A stretch of 64,000 bases of DNA, taken from contig NZ_BOOO01000020.1 in assembly GCF_016863275.1 (NCBI RefSeq), forward strand, positions 186,001 through 250,000, written 5' to 3'. Position 1 is the first letter of the stretch. Each line of letters starts with the position of its first letter. This document shows positions 49,073 to 56,935 of this stretch, in pieces. The notes beneath the pieces are model-generated. The model was not told where the DNA came from and made no database searches. It was given only the letters and a program-made list of their open reading frames with translations. The translations under genes and the position numbers were made by a program. This stretch comes from Planotetraspora mira. GTDB lineage: Bacteria > Actinomycetota > Actinomycetes > Streptosporangiales > Streptosporangiaceae.

Positions 49073-50593
49073 TCACGGCTCCCTGCGGCGCCGTCCGGTG
49101 TAGGGATCGTCGTCGTCCCCGATCCATTCGCCCTCTGCCGGTCGGTAGAACCTTCCCTGATCGGCCGCGTCCTCCACCGGAACCTGCTCGAGGGGGCCGG
49201 TTCGATCGGTGTCCGCGGGCACGGGGGAGGCCACCAGCACGGGTTGCGACCTTCCCGCCCCGCTGACGAGCACGATGGAGGGACGCCTGGCGATCGTGGT
49301 GGCGGTGCCCCTGACCAGCCCCCACGTGGTGGTCGCGGAGGTTCCCGAAGCGGAGCTTCCTGAAATCGTCGGCGCGAGTCCCGGATGACGACGCGTGGCC
49401 GCCGGCGCCAGGGCGGGAACGCCCGTCCCGCCACCGGCGGAACCCGGAGCGACGGCACGCAGCCCGCCCGTCCAGATGCGGCTCCCCGCCCCTGCAGGCC
49501 GGGCCACACTCGCGCCGGCGCCGATCGGCACCGCCGCCACGGCTCCGGCACCTGAGGGCGCGTAGACGCCCTTGCGGCGCTTCAACCGGCCGCGCACGTG
49601 GGCGCCCAGGAGGAGCGCCGCGCCGACCAGAGCGAGCAGGATGCCGTAACCGGGTCCGCTGAGCAGCGAACCGGACGGCTCCAGGACGGGTTCGCCCGCC
49701 ATGGAACCCGGAGGAGCGACCTCCGGCGGGGTCGCGTCCGCATCGGGCAGGTCGGGAAGAGTGAGACCGGCCTTCGAGGTGCCGCCGGCCAGTCGCTGGA
49801 GGGGCTGCGATCCGGCCGTGGCCGTCGAGCCCCGAGTCGGGACGGAGGAGGTCGCGGAGGGCGACGCGGAGGACGACGTCACCACCGAGGACGTCGCGGT
49901 CGGAGTCGGCTGCGCCGCGACCGGCATGTTCAGGTAGGAGACCGCGGATCCGCTCGAAGCGACGGTGCCGCCCGAGCCGTCGGAACGCACTGCCTTCACG
50001 GAGAACCCGACCCGCTGACCCGCCGCCCCCGCGGGAACCGTGAGACTCGCACGGCAGGACGAGCCCGAGCACGCCGTGGCCAACGGGATGGCTTCCGACT
50101 TCGCCGCCGTCGTGCTGGAGACCGTGTAGGACCGCAGATCGGGTTCGGACCCCTTGGCCCACGTGACGACCACGTCAGAGGTGCCCGTGAGCACGGCGTT
50201 GACGGCGGAGGGCGCGGCCGGAGGCCTGCTGACCGTGAACGTGGACGTCTTGTAGGTCTTCGCCGTGATCTCTCCGCGGAGCGACACCGTGAAGACGCCG
50301 TTCGGAACGGCCCCGGGATCGAACGAGCCCTTGATCGTCTGATTGAGACCGCCCTGGGCGACCCTCCGCCGGGGTACGGACGGTCCCTCGACGTAGAGGC
50401 CCATGCTCAACTGCAGAAGGCCGGTCTTGGCCGAGATCGTCACCGGGCCCGAGGTCTTGATGACCTCTCCAGCCGATGGTGAGGTGATGCCGCTGGGTGC
50501 CGCGCTCGCCGGGGCGGCGCCGACCATCAGAACGGACACCGTCGCGAGCGGCACGACTCCCGCCGCCACGGCCAGGCTGCGAAGCGCGGTCAC
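49073..50593 (-). CDS. Secreted, membrane-anchored fibronectin type III-like protein
   Basis: 506 aa from GTG 50591-50593 after AAGGA. Signal peptide (SLAVAAGVVPLATVSVLMVG, cleavage after ASA), an Ig-like N-terminal segment (about 35-115), an FnIII-like domain (PSAVNAVLTGTSDVVVTWAKGSEPDLRSYTV region, about 118-215), a Ser/Thr/Pro linker, one membrane helix (YGILLALVGAALLLGAHVRG, about 310-329) and a long Ala/Gly/Pro-rich cytoplasmic tail ending in Arg. It follows the pilin-type genes on the same strand after a 190-bp gap and may be a surface partner of the Tad system. Confidence 0.75.
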   Translation of the reverse strand: MTALRSLAVAAGVVPLATVSVLMVGAAPASAAPSGITSPSAGEVIKTSGPVTISAKTGLLQLSMGLYVEGPSVPRRRVAQGGLNQTIKGSFDPGAVPNGVFTVSLRGEITAKTYKTSTFTVSRPPAAPSAVNAVLTGTSDVVVTWAKGSEPDLRSYTVSSTTAAKSEAIPLATACSGSSCRASLTVPAGAAGQRVGFSVKAVRSDGSGGTVASSGSAVSYLNMPVAAQPTPTATSSVVTSSSASPSATSSVPTRGSTATAGSQPLQRLAGGTSKAGLTLPDLPDADATPPEVAPPGSMAGEPVLEPSGSLLSGPGYGILLALVGAALLLGAHVRGRLKRRKGVYAPSGAGAVAAVPIGAGASVARPAGAGSRIWTGGLRAVAPGSAGGGTGVPALAPAATRRHPGLAPTISGSSASGTSATTTWGLVRGTATTIARRPSIVLVSGAGRSQPVLVASPVPADTDRTGPLEQVPVEDAADQGRFYRPAEGEWIGDDDDPYTGRRRREP

Positions 50594-50784
50594 GACCCAT
50601 CCTTCCGCCAAGAACCGGCCTGGGACCCGATCCCGAGGAATCTTCAGGATGACCGGGAGTACCCGAAACCTTAGCCAGTCGTCCACTCTTAGACGCCGCG
50701 TCCAAGAAGTCGTGATTCTATTGCGACGAACACCCACGGTCACATATCCCTGTAAACCTCCCCATGCCAGGATCATCGGGCTGC

Positions 50785-51150
50785 TCACGACTTCACGCCG
50801 ACTGGTCCCGCCCTTGCCACGGCGGCAGCCGTACGACTGCCGAAAACCGGAAGCGCGAAACGCACGGAGACCGCGACGGTGGCGATCCCGTCCGAAATCG
50901 AGCACCTGTGCACTCGCGCCCCGTTGGCGTCCGCCACCGTCCGCGCCCGCGCGCAGCCGTCCTCCAGGGCGGACGCCGCCCGGGCCGCCGCGGCGAGCGC
51001 GCTGAGATCGGCCGCGCTCTGCGCGCGGTGCCGTGCCACGCGGGCGACCGCGACGTCCACGACGGCCATCGTCGTGATCCAGACCACCGCCATGATCGCG
51101 ATCATCCACACCGTCGCGGAGCCCTTGTCCGGACGTCCCGACCACCTCAT
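50785..51150 (-). CDS. TadG/Rv3654c-like helicase-associated pilus assembly protein
   Basis: 121 aa from ATG 51148-51150, overlapping the stop of the TadE gene by 4 bp. Start MRWSGRPDKGSATVWMIAIM: the DKGSATV motif followed by one membrane helix is typical of the Rv3654c / TadE-like flp-pilus accessory family of actinobacteria. The remainder is an extracytoplasmic domain with two Cys (DGCARA, VHRCS) that could form a disulfide. Probably a minor pilin-like component. The name helicase-associated reflects only a recurrent neighbour in this genus group and says nothing about activity. Confidence 0.8.
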   Translation of the reverse strand: MRWSGRPDKGSATVWMIAIMAVVWITTMAVVDVAVARVARHRAQSAADLSALAAAARAASALEDGCARARTVADANGARVHRCSISDGIATVAVSVRFALPVFGSRTAAAVARAGPVGVKS

Positions 51151-51632
51151 GGCCGTACGCCCGGCTCGAGCATGGAGACGGCCGACGTCTTCACGTCGAC
51201 GGCAGGCGACATCGGACCCCACGCAGGCTCGACCCGGACGGAGACCTCGACACGGGCGACCTCCGCACCGGAGGAGACGTCGATCCTCGCGTTCGCCGGG
51301 ACCGACCGGGCGACGGCCTCGCGGACGGCCCCGGCCGGCTCACCTCGCGCGGCGGCCCGGGCGCCCGCCCGGGCCGCGTCCACGCATTGGAGATGCACAC
51401 CGACGACGGTGACCGCCCACAACGAGGCGGCCAGCACGATCACCAGAGCCGGAAGGGCGACGGCCGTCTCCGCCGTCACCGAGCCCCGCTCCCGCCTCGG
51501 CCTGCCGATGCTCACCGGTCCCGGTTGTGCCGAGACCACATCGGCCGACACAACATCGGCCGAGACCACGTCGGCCGAGGTACCGGGGCCCGGAGTGCCC
51601 ACGCTCCGAGGTGACGCCACGATCCTTCGCAC
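51147..51632 (-). CDS. TadE-family minor pilin-like protein
   Basis: 161 aa from GTG 51630-51632, with GGGAGG nine bases upstream. The TadE core is RGSVTAETAVALPALVIVLA followed by GVHLQCVDAARAGARAAARG. The preceding N-terminal 45 residues contain three SADVV repeats (15-bp DNA repeat) that are not part of the family. After processing it would form an envelope-anchored pseudopilin. Overlaps the next gene by 4 bp. Confidence 0.88.
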   Translation of the reverse strand: MRRIVASPRSVGTPGPGTSADVVSADVVSADVVSAQPGPVSIGRPRRERGSVTAETAVALPALVIVLAASLWAVTVVGVHLQCVDAARAGARAAARGEPAGAVREAVARSVPANARIDVSSGAEVARVEVSVRVEPAWGPMSPAVDVKTSAVSMLEPGVRP

Positions 51633-51683
51633 GCTCTGTTCCTCCCTTCAGGACTCTCTTCCGGAATCTGCCGCGAGCCCCAT

Positions 51684-52103
51684 TCAGCCGGCCAGCTTGA
51701 GCGCCTTCTGAATGAGCGCGGAGAGCATCGACCTCACCTCGGCACTGGTCACGATCTTGAAGAGCAACGCGGCGAATCCGCAGGCGGCGATCGTCCCGAC
51801 GGCATACTCCGCGGTCGACATGCCGGCCTCGGCCCCCGCGCGGGCTCTCGCGAATGCTCCTTCCGCGACTCGCGAACGGGCGTCGACGGAAGCTTCGGCC
51901 GGCGCGTCCGTCCGAGCCCCCTCCCGGCCCCCGCTCCGAACTCCCGCCCGTCCTCGGGCGGGGGTCTCCGCGCAGACGAGAAGCGTCCACTGCACCCCCG
52001 CCCGGTGGGCCGCGGCCCGGACGGCGCCGACCACGCGCCGAATGAACTGAGCCGGCGCCTGCTCGACGCCGAGGGATGTGGGCTCCGCTCTCCAACCGAC
52101 CAT
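51684..52103 (-). CDS. DUF4244 protein, Flp-pilin-like
   Basis: 139 aa from ATG 52101-52103, preceded by GGAGG. The C-terminal 45 residues carry the DUF4244 signature GMSTAEYAVGTIAACGFAAL, which parallels the Flp pilin motif (AEYAV...). The N-terminal 90 residues are unusually long and rich in Arg/Ala/Glu for a pilin, which in relatives usually has a short leader. This gene encodes the probable major pilin of the Tad system. It follows the tadC-like gene after a 275-bp spacer. Confidence 0.85.
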   Translation of the reverse strand: MVGWRAEPTSLGVEQAPAQFIRRVVGAVRAAAHRAGVQWTLLVCAETPARGRAGVRSGGREGARTDAPAEASVDARSRVAEGAFARARAGAEAGMSTAEYAVGTIAACGFAALLFKIVTSAEVRSMLSALIQKALKLAG

Positions 52104-52378
52104 CGGTCCTCCTGACACCCTGGGACGGCCCATCCGCCCGCTGCCGGAGCCACGTTGCTGGATTTCGCGTCGCCTTCTTCGCGGCGAATCGGCATCTGTG
52201 GATGAGTCGCTTCCTGAGCGGCACCTGTGGATTCCAGAAAGCACGAGGCCACGCGGCATTGCCCGGCCGCTGCCCGCATCGGCTGTCCACAGCTGTGGAA
52301 GACGCTGTCCACAACGCCTGGAGGCTTTACGCGCGACGCGATGGACCGGCGCGCTTCACACCGGGATCGCATCGATGG
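52104..52378. other. Spacer in the tad cluster with DnaA-box-like motifs
   Basis: 275 bp between tadC-like and the DUF4244 gene, GC-rich and without a supported frame. It carries CTGTCCACA twice (around 52284 and 52308) and TGTGGAT twice (around 52196 and 52226), each one or two mismatches from the actinobacterial DnaA box TTGTCCACA. It is presumably also the promoter region of the pilin genes. Confidence 0.45.
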
Positions 52379-53113
52379 TCACGGCAGAAGGATCTGTGTC
52401 GCCAAACCCGCGACCACAGGCACGATCCCCAGGAACACGAACGCGGGGAGGAAGCACAGACCCAGAGGCGCCACAGCCTGGACTCCGACCTTGCGAGCGG
52501 CGGCCGCGGAGGCGGCCCGAGAGACCTGGCGCGCGTCATCGGCGAGCCGCGTGAGCGCGTCGGCGACGGGAGCCCCGTTCCGCGCGGCCCTGATCATCGT
52601 CCGAGCCAGCGCACCCAGCGGCGGGTCGCTCCCGACGGCCGCCCAGACGTCCTCCGGGTTCGCCCCGAGCCGCACCTGGGCCGCCACCCAGGAGAGCCTG
52701 TCGCCGAGAGGTCCGCCAAGGGCGTCCGCCGTGGTCTCGATCGCCCCGCTCAACGGCTGACCAGCCCGCAGGCAGGCCGCCATGAGGTCGGCCGCGAACG
52801 GAAGATCGGCGGTCATCCGCTCGCGGCGACGGCGCGCCTCGGCCGGCTCCCGTCTGCCGACCATCACGAGCACGCCACCCGCGACCAGCACGCCCACCAC
52901 CACCCCCGGGAGACCGCCCACGAGCAGGAAGGCGACGAACCCCACCGGCGCCGCGACCGCGAGCGACGGCACAGGGACATCACCGCCGGAGCCGTCCGTC
53001 GTGCCGGGACCACTCGGTACGCGGATTCCGCGGAGCCGCTCCACCGGGGACATCGCAACCGGCCAGGCCAGCACCGCGAGCACGGTGAGGGCCATCGCGG
53101 TCATCACGATCAT
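52379..53113 (-). CDS. Type II secretion system F-family protein (TadC-like)
   Basis: 244 aa from ATG 53111-53113, overlapping the tadB-like stop by 4 bp. N-terminal helices, a GspF-type cytoplasmic domain (MTADLPFAADLMAACLRAGQPLSG, about 103-126; ADALTRLADDARQVSRA), and a C-terminal hydrophobic hairpin ending GIVPVVAGLATQILLP. It is one of two platform proteins of the Tad pilus machine, together with the gene just upstream. Confidence 0.92.
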   Translation of the reverse strand: MIVMTAMALTVLAVLAWPVAMSPVERLRGIRVPSGPGTTDGSGGDVPVPSLAVAAPVGFVAFLLVGGLPGVVVGVLVAGGVLVMVGRREPAEARRRRERMTADLPFAADLMAACLRAGQPLSGAIETTADALGGPLGDRLSWVAAQVRLGANPEDVWAAVGSDPPLGALARTMIRAARNGAPVADALTRLADDARQVSRAASAAAARKVGVQAVAPLGLCFLPAFVFLGIVPVVAGLATQILLP

Positions 53114-53883
53114 GTCGCCCGACCTCCCGGCACGCGCCTGCGCGGCTCCTGATCGACCGGCTCCCGTCTCTTCGGGGACCGTCCCTGCGCTCCGGCGACG
53201 AGACGACCGGTCCACCAGACACCCGTCGCGTCGAGCGCGAGGCCGATGGTCAGGCAGCCGAGCCCGGCTGGGCTGCCCAGCAGGAACGACACGGGACTCA
53301 TGCCGAGACCCGCCGCCATGAGGAAGCCCAGCAGGGGAAGGCCGGCCAGCATGCGGGCCGTCGCCCGCGGACCCGCGAGCTGCGCGGCCACGTCTTGCCG
53401 ATGAGACTCCTCGGCGCGGAGCGACGCCGCCAACCGCTCGACGAGCGCGACGAGGTCGCCCCCGACGGTCACACTCACCTGCCAGCAGGCGGCGAGCCGT
53501 ACAAGCCCCTCCCCGCCCTGAAGAGGAGCGGCGCGAGCGAGAGCGGCCGGAACGTCGCCGCCGTCGCGGGCCGCGGCGACCACCGGCAGCAGGGCGGCAG
53601 CGTCGGGCACGGTCATGGCGGAGACCGCTCTTGCCAGCGCTTCGCCCGCCTGTTTCCCCGCGGCGACCTCGGCGGCCACGCCCTCGCACAGCTCGATGCA
53701 CGCCGCGCGCCAGGCCGCCGCCTCGGCCATCGGGCGCCGGCGTTCCACCAGCGCCTTCCACACCGCGTGGCCGGGTCTCGGATCACGCACACCGAGAACG
53801 GCGGCCAGTCTCTCGGCCTGGGCACTCGGGCCCGCGCCGACCCAGGCCGCGACCATGGCGGCCAGGACGGCTACGGCGACCAT
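53110..53883 (-). CDS. Type II secretion system F-family protein (TadB-like)
   Basis: 257 aa from ATG 53881-53883; the start lies 13 bp inside the tadA 3' end. Membrane helix 1 ([16 protein letters not shown]), GspF domain (GKQAGEALARAVSAMTVPDA region, about 75-170; LVALVERLAASLRAEESHRQ) and C-terminal helices (LLGFLMAAGLGMSPVSFLLG, then LGCLTIGLALDATGVWW). Integral platform component that works with the TadA ATPase. Confidence 0.92.
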   Translation of the reverse strand: MVAVAVLAAMVAAWVGAGPSAQAERLAAVLGVRDPRPGHAVWKALVERRRPMAEAAAWRAACIELCEGVAAEVAAGKQAGEALARAVSAMTVPDAAALLPVVAAARDGGDVPAALARAAPLQGGEGLVRLAACWQVSVTVGGDLVALVERLAASLRAEESHRQDVAAQLAGPRATARMLAGLPLLGFLMAAGLGMSPVSFLLGSPAGLGCLTIGLALDATGVWWTGRLVAGAQGRSPKRREPVDQEPRRRVPGGRAT

Positions 53884-55037
53884 GAGATCTCCGGGCACAG
53901 CCGGCTCAGCGCGTCCAGGGCTGGGCCTGGACTGACACGTCCGCCGGCCGCGAACGTCAGCGCGGGCACGGCGACCACCAGCCCGGAGGCTTCGCGTTCG
54001 AGCAGGCAGACCTCCGCCACCCGGCGACGCCCGCCGCCGGGCTCGCGGACGAGATGGACCACGAGGTCGAGGGCGGCCGCGATCTGACTGTGCACGGCCT
54101 CGCGGGAAAGACCGGCCGCGCACGCGAGCGCCTCCAGCCGGGCGGGCACATCCGTCGCCTTGTTGGCGTGCAGGGTGCCGCAACCGCCCTCGTGACCGGT
54201 GTTGAGCGCCGCCAGCAGATCGACGACCTCACGGCCGCGCACCTCGCCCACGACCAGACGGTCGGGCCGCATGCGGAGGGCCTGCCGTACCAGGTCGCGA
54301 AGACCGACGCCTCCGGCGCCTTCGAGGTTGGGCGGCCGGGCCTCGAGCCGCACCACGTGAGGGTGGTGGGGGCGCAGCTCCGCGGAGTCTTCGACGAGGA
54401 TCAGGCGCTCTCCCGGATCGGCGAGGGAGAGCAGACTCGACAGGAGGGTCGTCTTCCCCGTGCCTGTGCCGCCGGTGACGAGGAACGCCTGGCGCGCGGC
54501 CACGATGGCCCGCAGGACCGCCGCCCCGGATCCCGTGACGAGCTCCTCGATCGTGAAGACGCGGCGTGACGGCAGCCGGAGCGACAGACAGGTGCCGTCG
54601 GGCGCGATGGGCGGCAGCACCGCGTGCAGGCGCACCCCGCCTGCCAGGCGCGCGTCCACGTAGGGGCTGGCGTCGTCGAGCCGCCGCCCGGCGGCGGCCG
54701 CGAGACGCTGGGCCAGCCGCCGGACCTCTTCGTCGCCGGGGAAGGTGACCGACGTGCGGCGCAACCCGTCGCCGTCGTCGATCCACACCTCGCGCGGGCC
54801 GTTGACCAGGACGTCTGTCACGCCGGGCTCGGCCAACAGTCCTTCGAGAGGGCCGGCGCCGATGAGCTCCGCCTTCAGGACACGGGCGATCGCGAGGACC
54901 TCGGCGTCTCCGAGCACCGCACGCTCGGCTCGCAGTGCGGCGGCCACCTGCGCCGCGGTGGGCGGTGCACCGGCCCGCGACAGCCGTGCCCTGACCGCCT
55001 CGGCCAGCTCCGCCGAGACGGTGTTCACCGTGGTCAC
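53871..55037 (-). CDS. tadA: TadA/VirB11-like secretion ATPase
   Basis: 388 aa from GTG 55035-55037, overlapping the ssd stop by 4 bp. Walker A GGTGTGKT (189-196), Asp box [10 protein letters not shown] (about 214-223), Walker [16 protein letters not shown] and His box [12 protein letters not shown]. It is a hexameric ATPase that drives Flp/Tad pilus assembly. The order ssd-tadA-tadB-tadC-pilin genes matches the conserved actinobacterial locus (Rv3660c-Rv3654c in M. tuberculosis). Confidence 0.95.
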   Translation of the reverse strand: MTTVNTVSAELAEAVRARLSRAGAPPTAAQVAAALRAERAVLGDAEVLAIARVLKAELIGAGPLEGLLAEPGVTDVLVNGPREVWIDDGDGLRRTSVTFPGDEEVRRLAQRLAAAAGRRLDDASPYVDARLAGGVRLHAVLPPIAPDGTCLSLRLPSRRVFTIEELVTGSGAAVLRAIVAARQAFLVTGGTGTGKTTLLSSLLSLADPGERLILVEDSAELRPHHPHVVRLEARPPNLEGAGGVGLRDLVRQALRMRPDRLVVGEVRGREVVDLLAALNTGHEGGCGTLHANKATDVPARLEALACAAGLSREAVHSQIAAALDLVVHLVREPGGGRRRVAEVCLLEREASGLVVAVPALTFAAGGRVSPGPALDALSRLCPEISWSP

Positions 55038-56068
55038 GGCGCGAGCTCCGACAGCAGTTCGGAGCAGAACCGGCCGAGCGGGGTGCGGCCGAGCGGGGGC
55101 GGATCGCCCCGATCCAGCGTCTCGACGAGACCGCGCGACTCGGGAACGAGCCCCGCGCAGGGAAGGTCCAGGGCCGTGGCGACGACATCCGGTTCGAGCG
55201 TCCCCGCGCGGATGACCGCCCGCAGGTCGCCGGTGTGACGCCGGAGCAGCGCGAGCGTCTGGGCCGCCGCGAGAGTCCCCCGGACATCGGCCTGGACCAC
55301 CACCAGCGTCGCCGTCGCCCTGGACAGGGCCTCCGCCTCCCCTTCGCCCACCGTTCGCGGGAGGTCGACGACCACCAGATCGCACCCGCGCCTGGCGGCG
55401 TCCAGCACGGCTCGCATCGCCTCCCGTGGAATGTCCGCCGGCTCGCCGCGATGCCAGGACAACACGGTGAGCTCGCCGAACGTCGGCAGCGCGCCCTGGA
55501 GCGCGGCGAAGCTGACCCGGCCCTCCCGCCCGACGATGTCCGGCCAGCGGGCCCCGGTCGCCTCCTCCTGGCCGAGGACGACGTCGATGCCCCCGCCCAG
55601 GGGGTCGGCGTCGATGAGCAGCGTCCTCGCCCCCGCGCGCGAGGCCGTGAGGGCCAGCGAGGCCGACAGGACCGTCGCGCCGGCGCCTCCCCTCCCGCCG
55701 ACGACGCACACCACGGTGCCCGACCTGGTCACAGGGTCGGCCAGCTCGCCCAACTCCTCGACCAGAAGCCGCTCCTCGTGAGGCAGTTCGAGCACGGCCT
55801 GCGCCCCCACGGCCACGCATCTGCGCCACATGTCCGGATCGTTGCGCACCCGGGTCACGAGCAGCACGTTCGGCCGGGGAGGCGGCGCGACGGCGGCGAG
55901 GGCGTCGGCGAGATCACCTCCGACGACCACGAGCGGGGCCCGGGTCCAGTACGGCCGGGCGTGGCCTGCCGCGTGGGCGACGTCGATCTCCACTCCGGCG
56001 GCTGCGGCGATGCGCAGCAGATCGTCGAGGAGATCCTGGTCGTCGGTGATGGCCAAGGGCCGGTGCAT
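55034..56068 (-). CDS. ssd: Ssd: septum site-determining / CpaE-like MinD-family protein
   Basis: 344 aa from ATG 56066-56068, with AGGGAGAG upstream. N-terminal receiver-like domain without a canonical phospho-Asp, then a MinD/ParA-type ATPase with deviant Walker A GGRGGAGAT (about 124-132), TLLIDADPLGGGIDV and CDLVVVDLPRT. Homologues are Rv3660c (Ssd, affects septation) and CpaE of Tad systems, which localise the pilus machine. It heads the tad operon. The region upstream holds the 6C RNA gene, transcribed in the same direction. Confidence 0.9.
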   Translation of the reverse strand: MHRPLAITDDQDLLDDLLRIAAAAGVEIDVAHAAGHARPYWTRAPLVVVGGDLADALAAVAPPPRPNVLLVTRVRNDPDMWRRCVAVGAQAVLELPHEERLLVEELGELADPVTRSGTVVCVVGGRGGAGATVLSASLALTASRAGARTLLIDADPLGGGIDVVLGQEEATGARWPDIVGREGRVSFAALQGALPTFGELTVLSWHRGEPADIPREAMRAVLDAARRGCDLVVVDLPRTVGEGEAEALSRATATLVVVQADVRGTLAAAQTLALLRRHTGDLRAVIRAGTLEPDVVATALDLPCAGLVPESRGLVETLDRGDPPPLGRTPLGRFCSELLSELAP

Positions 56069-56216
56069 CGGTCTCTCCCTGTCGGTCGGGGAGACCACCG
56101 TGCGCCGTCACGTCTTCCCGCCCGGCGCCCGAACGCGGCTCTGTGGATGAGGACCGGCCTGTGGACGACGGTGTCGTCCCACGGCCGCGGCGGCTCAGGC
56201 CGTGCGGCGGAAAGTG

Positions 56217-56306
56217 GAAGAGAAAGCAGGCGACCCCCGCTGGGGGGGAGAGCGGGGGTCGCCAACCGGTCCGGCTCTGGGGGGGTAGAGCCGGCTCCGT
56301 ATTAGA
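56217..56306 (-). ncRNA. 6C small RNA
   Basis: On the minus strand, two adjacent perfect hairpins carry C-rich loops: stem CCGGCTCT / AGAGCCGG (56271-56294) with loop ACCCCCCC, and stem GCGACCCCCGCT / AGCGGGGGTCGC (56230-56262) with loop CTCCCCCCC. Two hairpins with runs of C in both loops define the actinobacterial 6C family, and the position just upstream of ssd matches M. tuberculosis (B11, beside Rv3660c). A U-rich tail (CTGCTTTCTCTTCC) follows the second hairpin. C-rich loops can base-pair with G-rich ribosome sites of target mRNAs. The ends are approximate; size about 90 nt. Confidence 0.8.
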
Positions 56307-56311
56307 AGAAA

Positions 56312-56340
56312 GCTTTAAGTAGGAGGCCACCGCGTGACAA
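56312..56340 (-). promoter_or_regulatory. Probable promoter of the 6C RNA
   Basis: On the minus strand TTGTCA (56335-56340), 17-bp spacer, TAAAGC (56312-56317), which places the start near 56305 and gives a transcript of about 90 nt to the hairpin terminator. The same segment contains an inverted repeat AGGAGGCC (56321-56328) / GGCCTCCT (56354-56361). Confidence 0.5.
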
Positions 56341-56422
56341 GTCGCACATGCTAGGCCTCCTTAGGAAGAGACACACCGTATGCTGCCCGATCGATATGAG
56401 GTTCGTCGAGCATCCTCTCTAA

Positions 56423-56451
56423 ACTGAGTCAGTTTTTTTCACTGAGTCAGT
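56423..56451. promoter_or_regulatory. Two identical palindromes ACTGAGTCAGT
   Basis: ACTGA-G-TCAGT occurs at 56423-56433 and again at 56441-56451, 18 bp apart and separated by a run of seven T. They lie in the spacer between the 6C gene and the putative Ms1-like RNA, so a regulator bound here could act on both small RNAs. Confidence 0.5.
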
Positions 56452-56830
56452 CTCGACTGTGGACATCCACTTCCGGTTCCGGTAGGGCCACCGGTCACAC
56501 CGAGTGAAACCAGCAACCCGTATCGGTCGAGTGAGCCCCAACTACGGAGACTCTCCCTTACCGCCATAAGACCATACGAATGCCTGTTTCCGGAAGAGCG
56601 TGATCGTCGTAAAGGTCTTGGTCCCGGGGTTTCCAACCGAAGCAATCGGACGTAGAAAGGGCTTACGGGCTGCAAGGTCCGCGTACGGCCGCAGGGCACC
56701 CACGCGCGACCAGCCGCGGGAGGCGTGCCGAGACGGGCTTGACCCGGTCCGGCAAATTCGAGGTGCACGCTTGGTAACCCAGTGTGACGTACAGGCGACG
56801 GCGTTCCATCCCAGGGACGCCGTCCGCTTT
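56452..56830 (+). ncRNA. Candidate Ms1/scr3559-like (6S-like) RNA
   Basis: About 380 bp of non-coding DNA with lower GC than its surroundings and many possible pairings: GTCACAC (near 56494) with GTGTGAC (near 56781) as a closing stem, AAGACC (near 56568) with GGTCTT (near 56614), and an 11-bp terminal hairpin GACGGCGTTCC / GGGACGCCGTC (56797-56824). In mycobacteria and streptomycetes Ms1 (MTS2823) and scr3559 lie at the same place, between ssd/HAD and the Rv3662c-like gene, pointing towards the latter. Strand and ends are inferred from that synteny. Ms1 binds RNA polymerase core. Confidence 0.45.
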
Positions 56831-56935
56831 GCCCCCAGCTGATTTCCCGTTTCCCCGGCGAAACCGGGCCCGGCGGCAATGCATGCCGTTCCCCGGCTTT
56901 GCGCGGCTCCACGTTCTCCCCTTTCGCCACCTGTA

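Noticed and set aside
56302-56349. 15-residue leader peptide on the minus strand (MCDLSRGGLLLKAFF) behind AAGGAGG
   Set aside because: The ribosome site is part of an inverted repeat that yields AGGAGG on both strands, and the frame overlaps the likely promoter of the 6C RNA. A leader peptide followed by an attenuator was considered, but the C-loop hairpins fit 6C far better.
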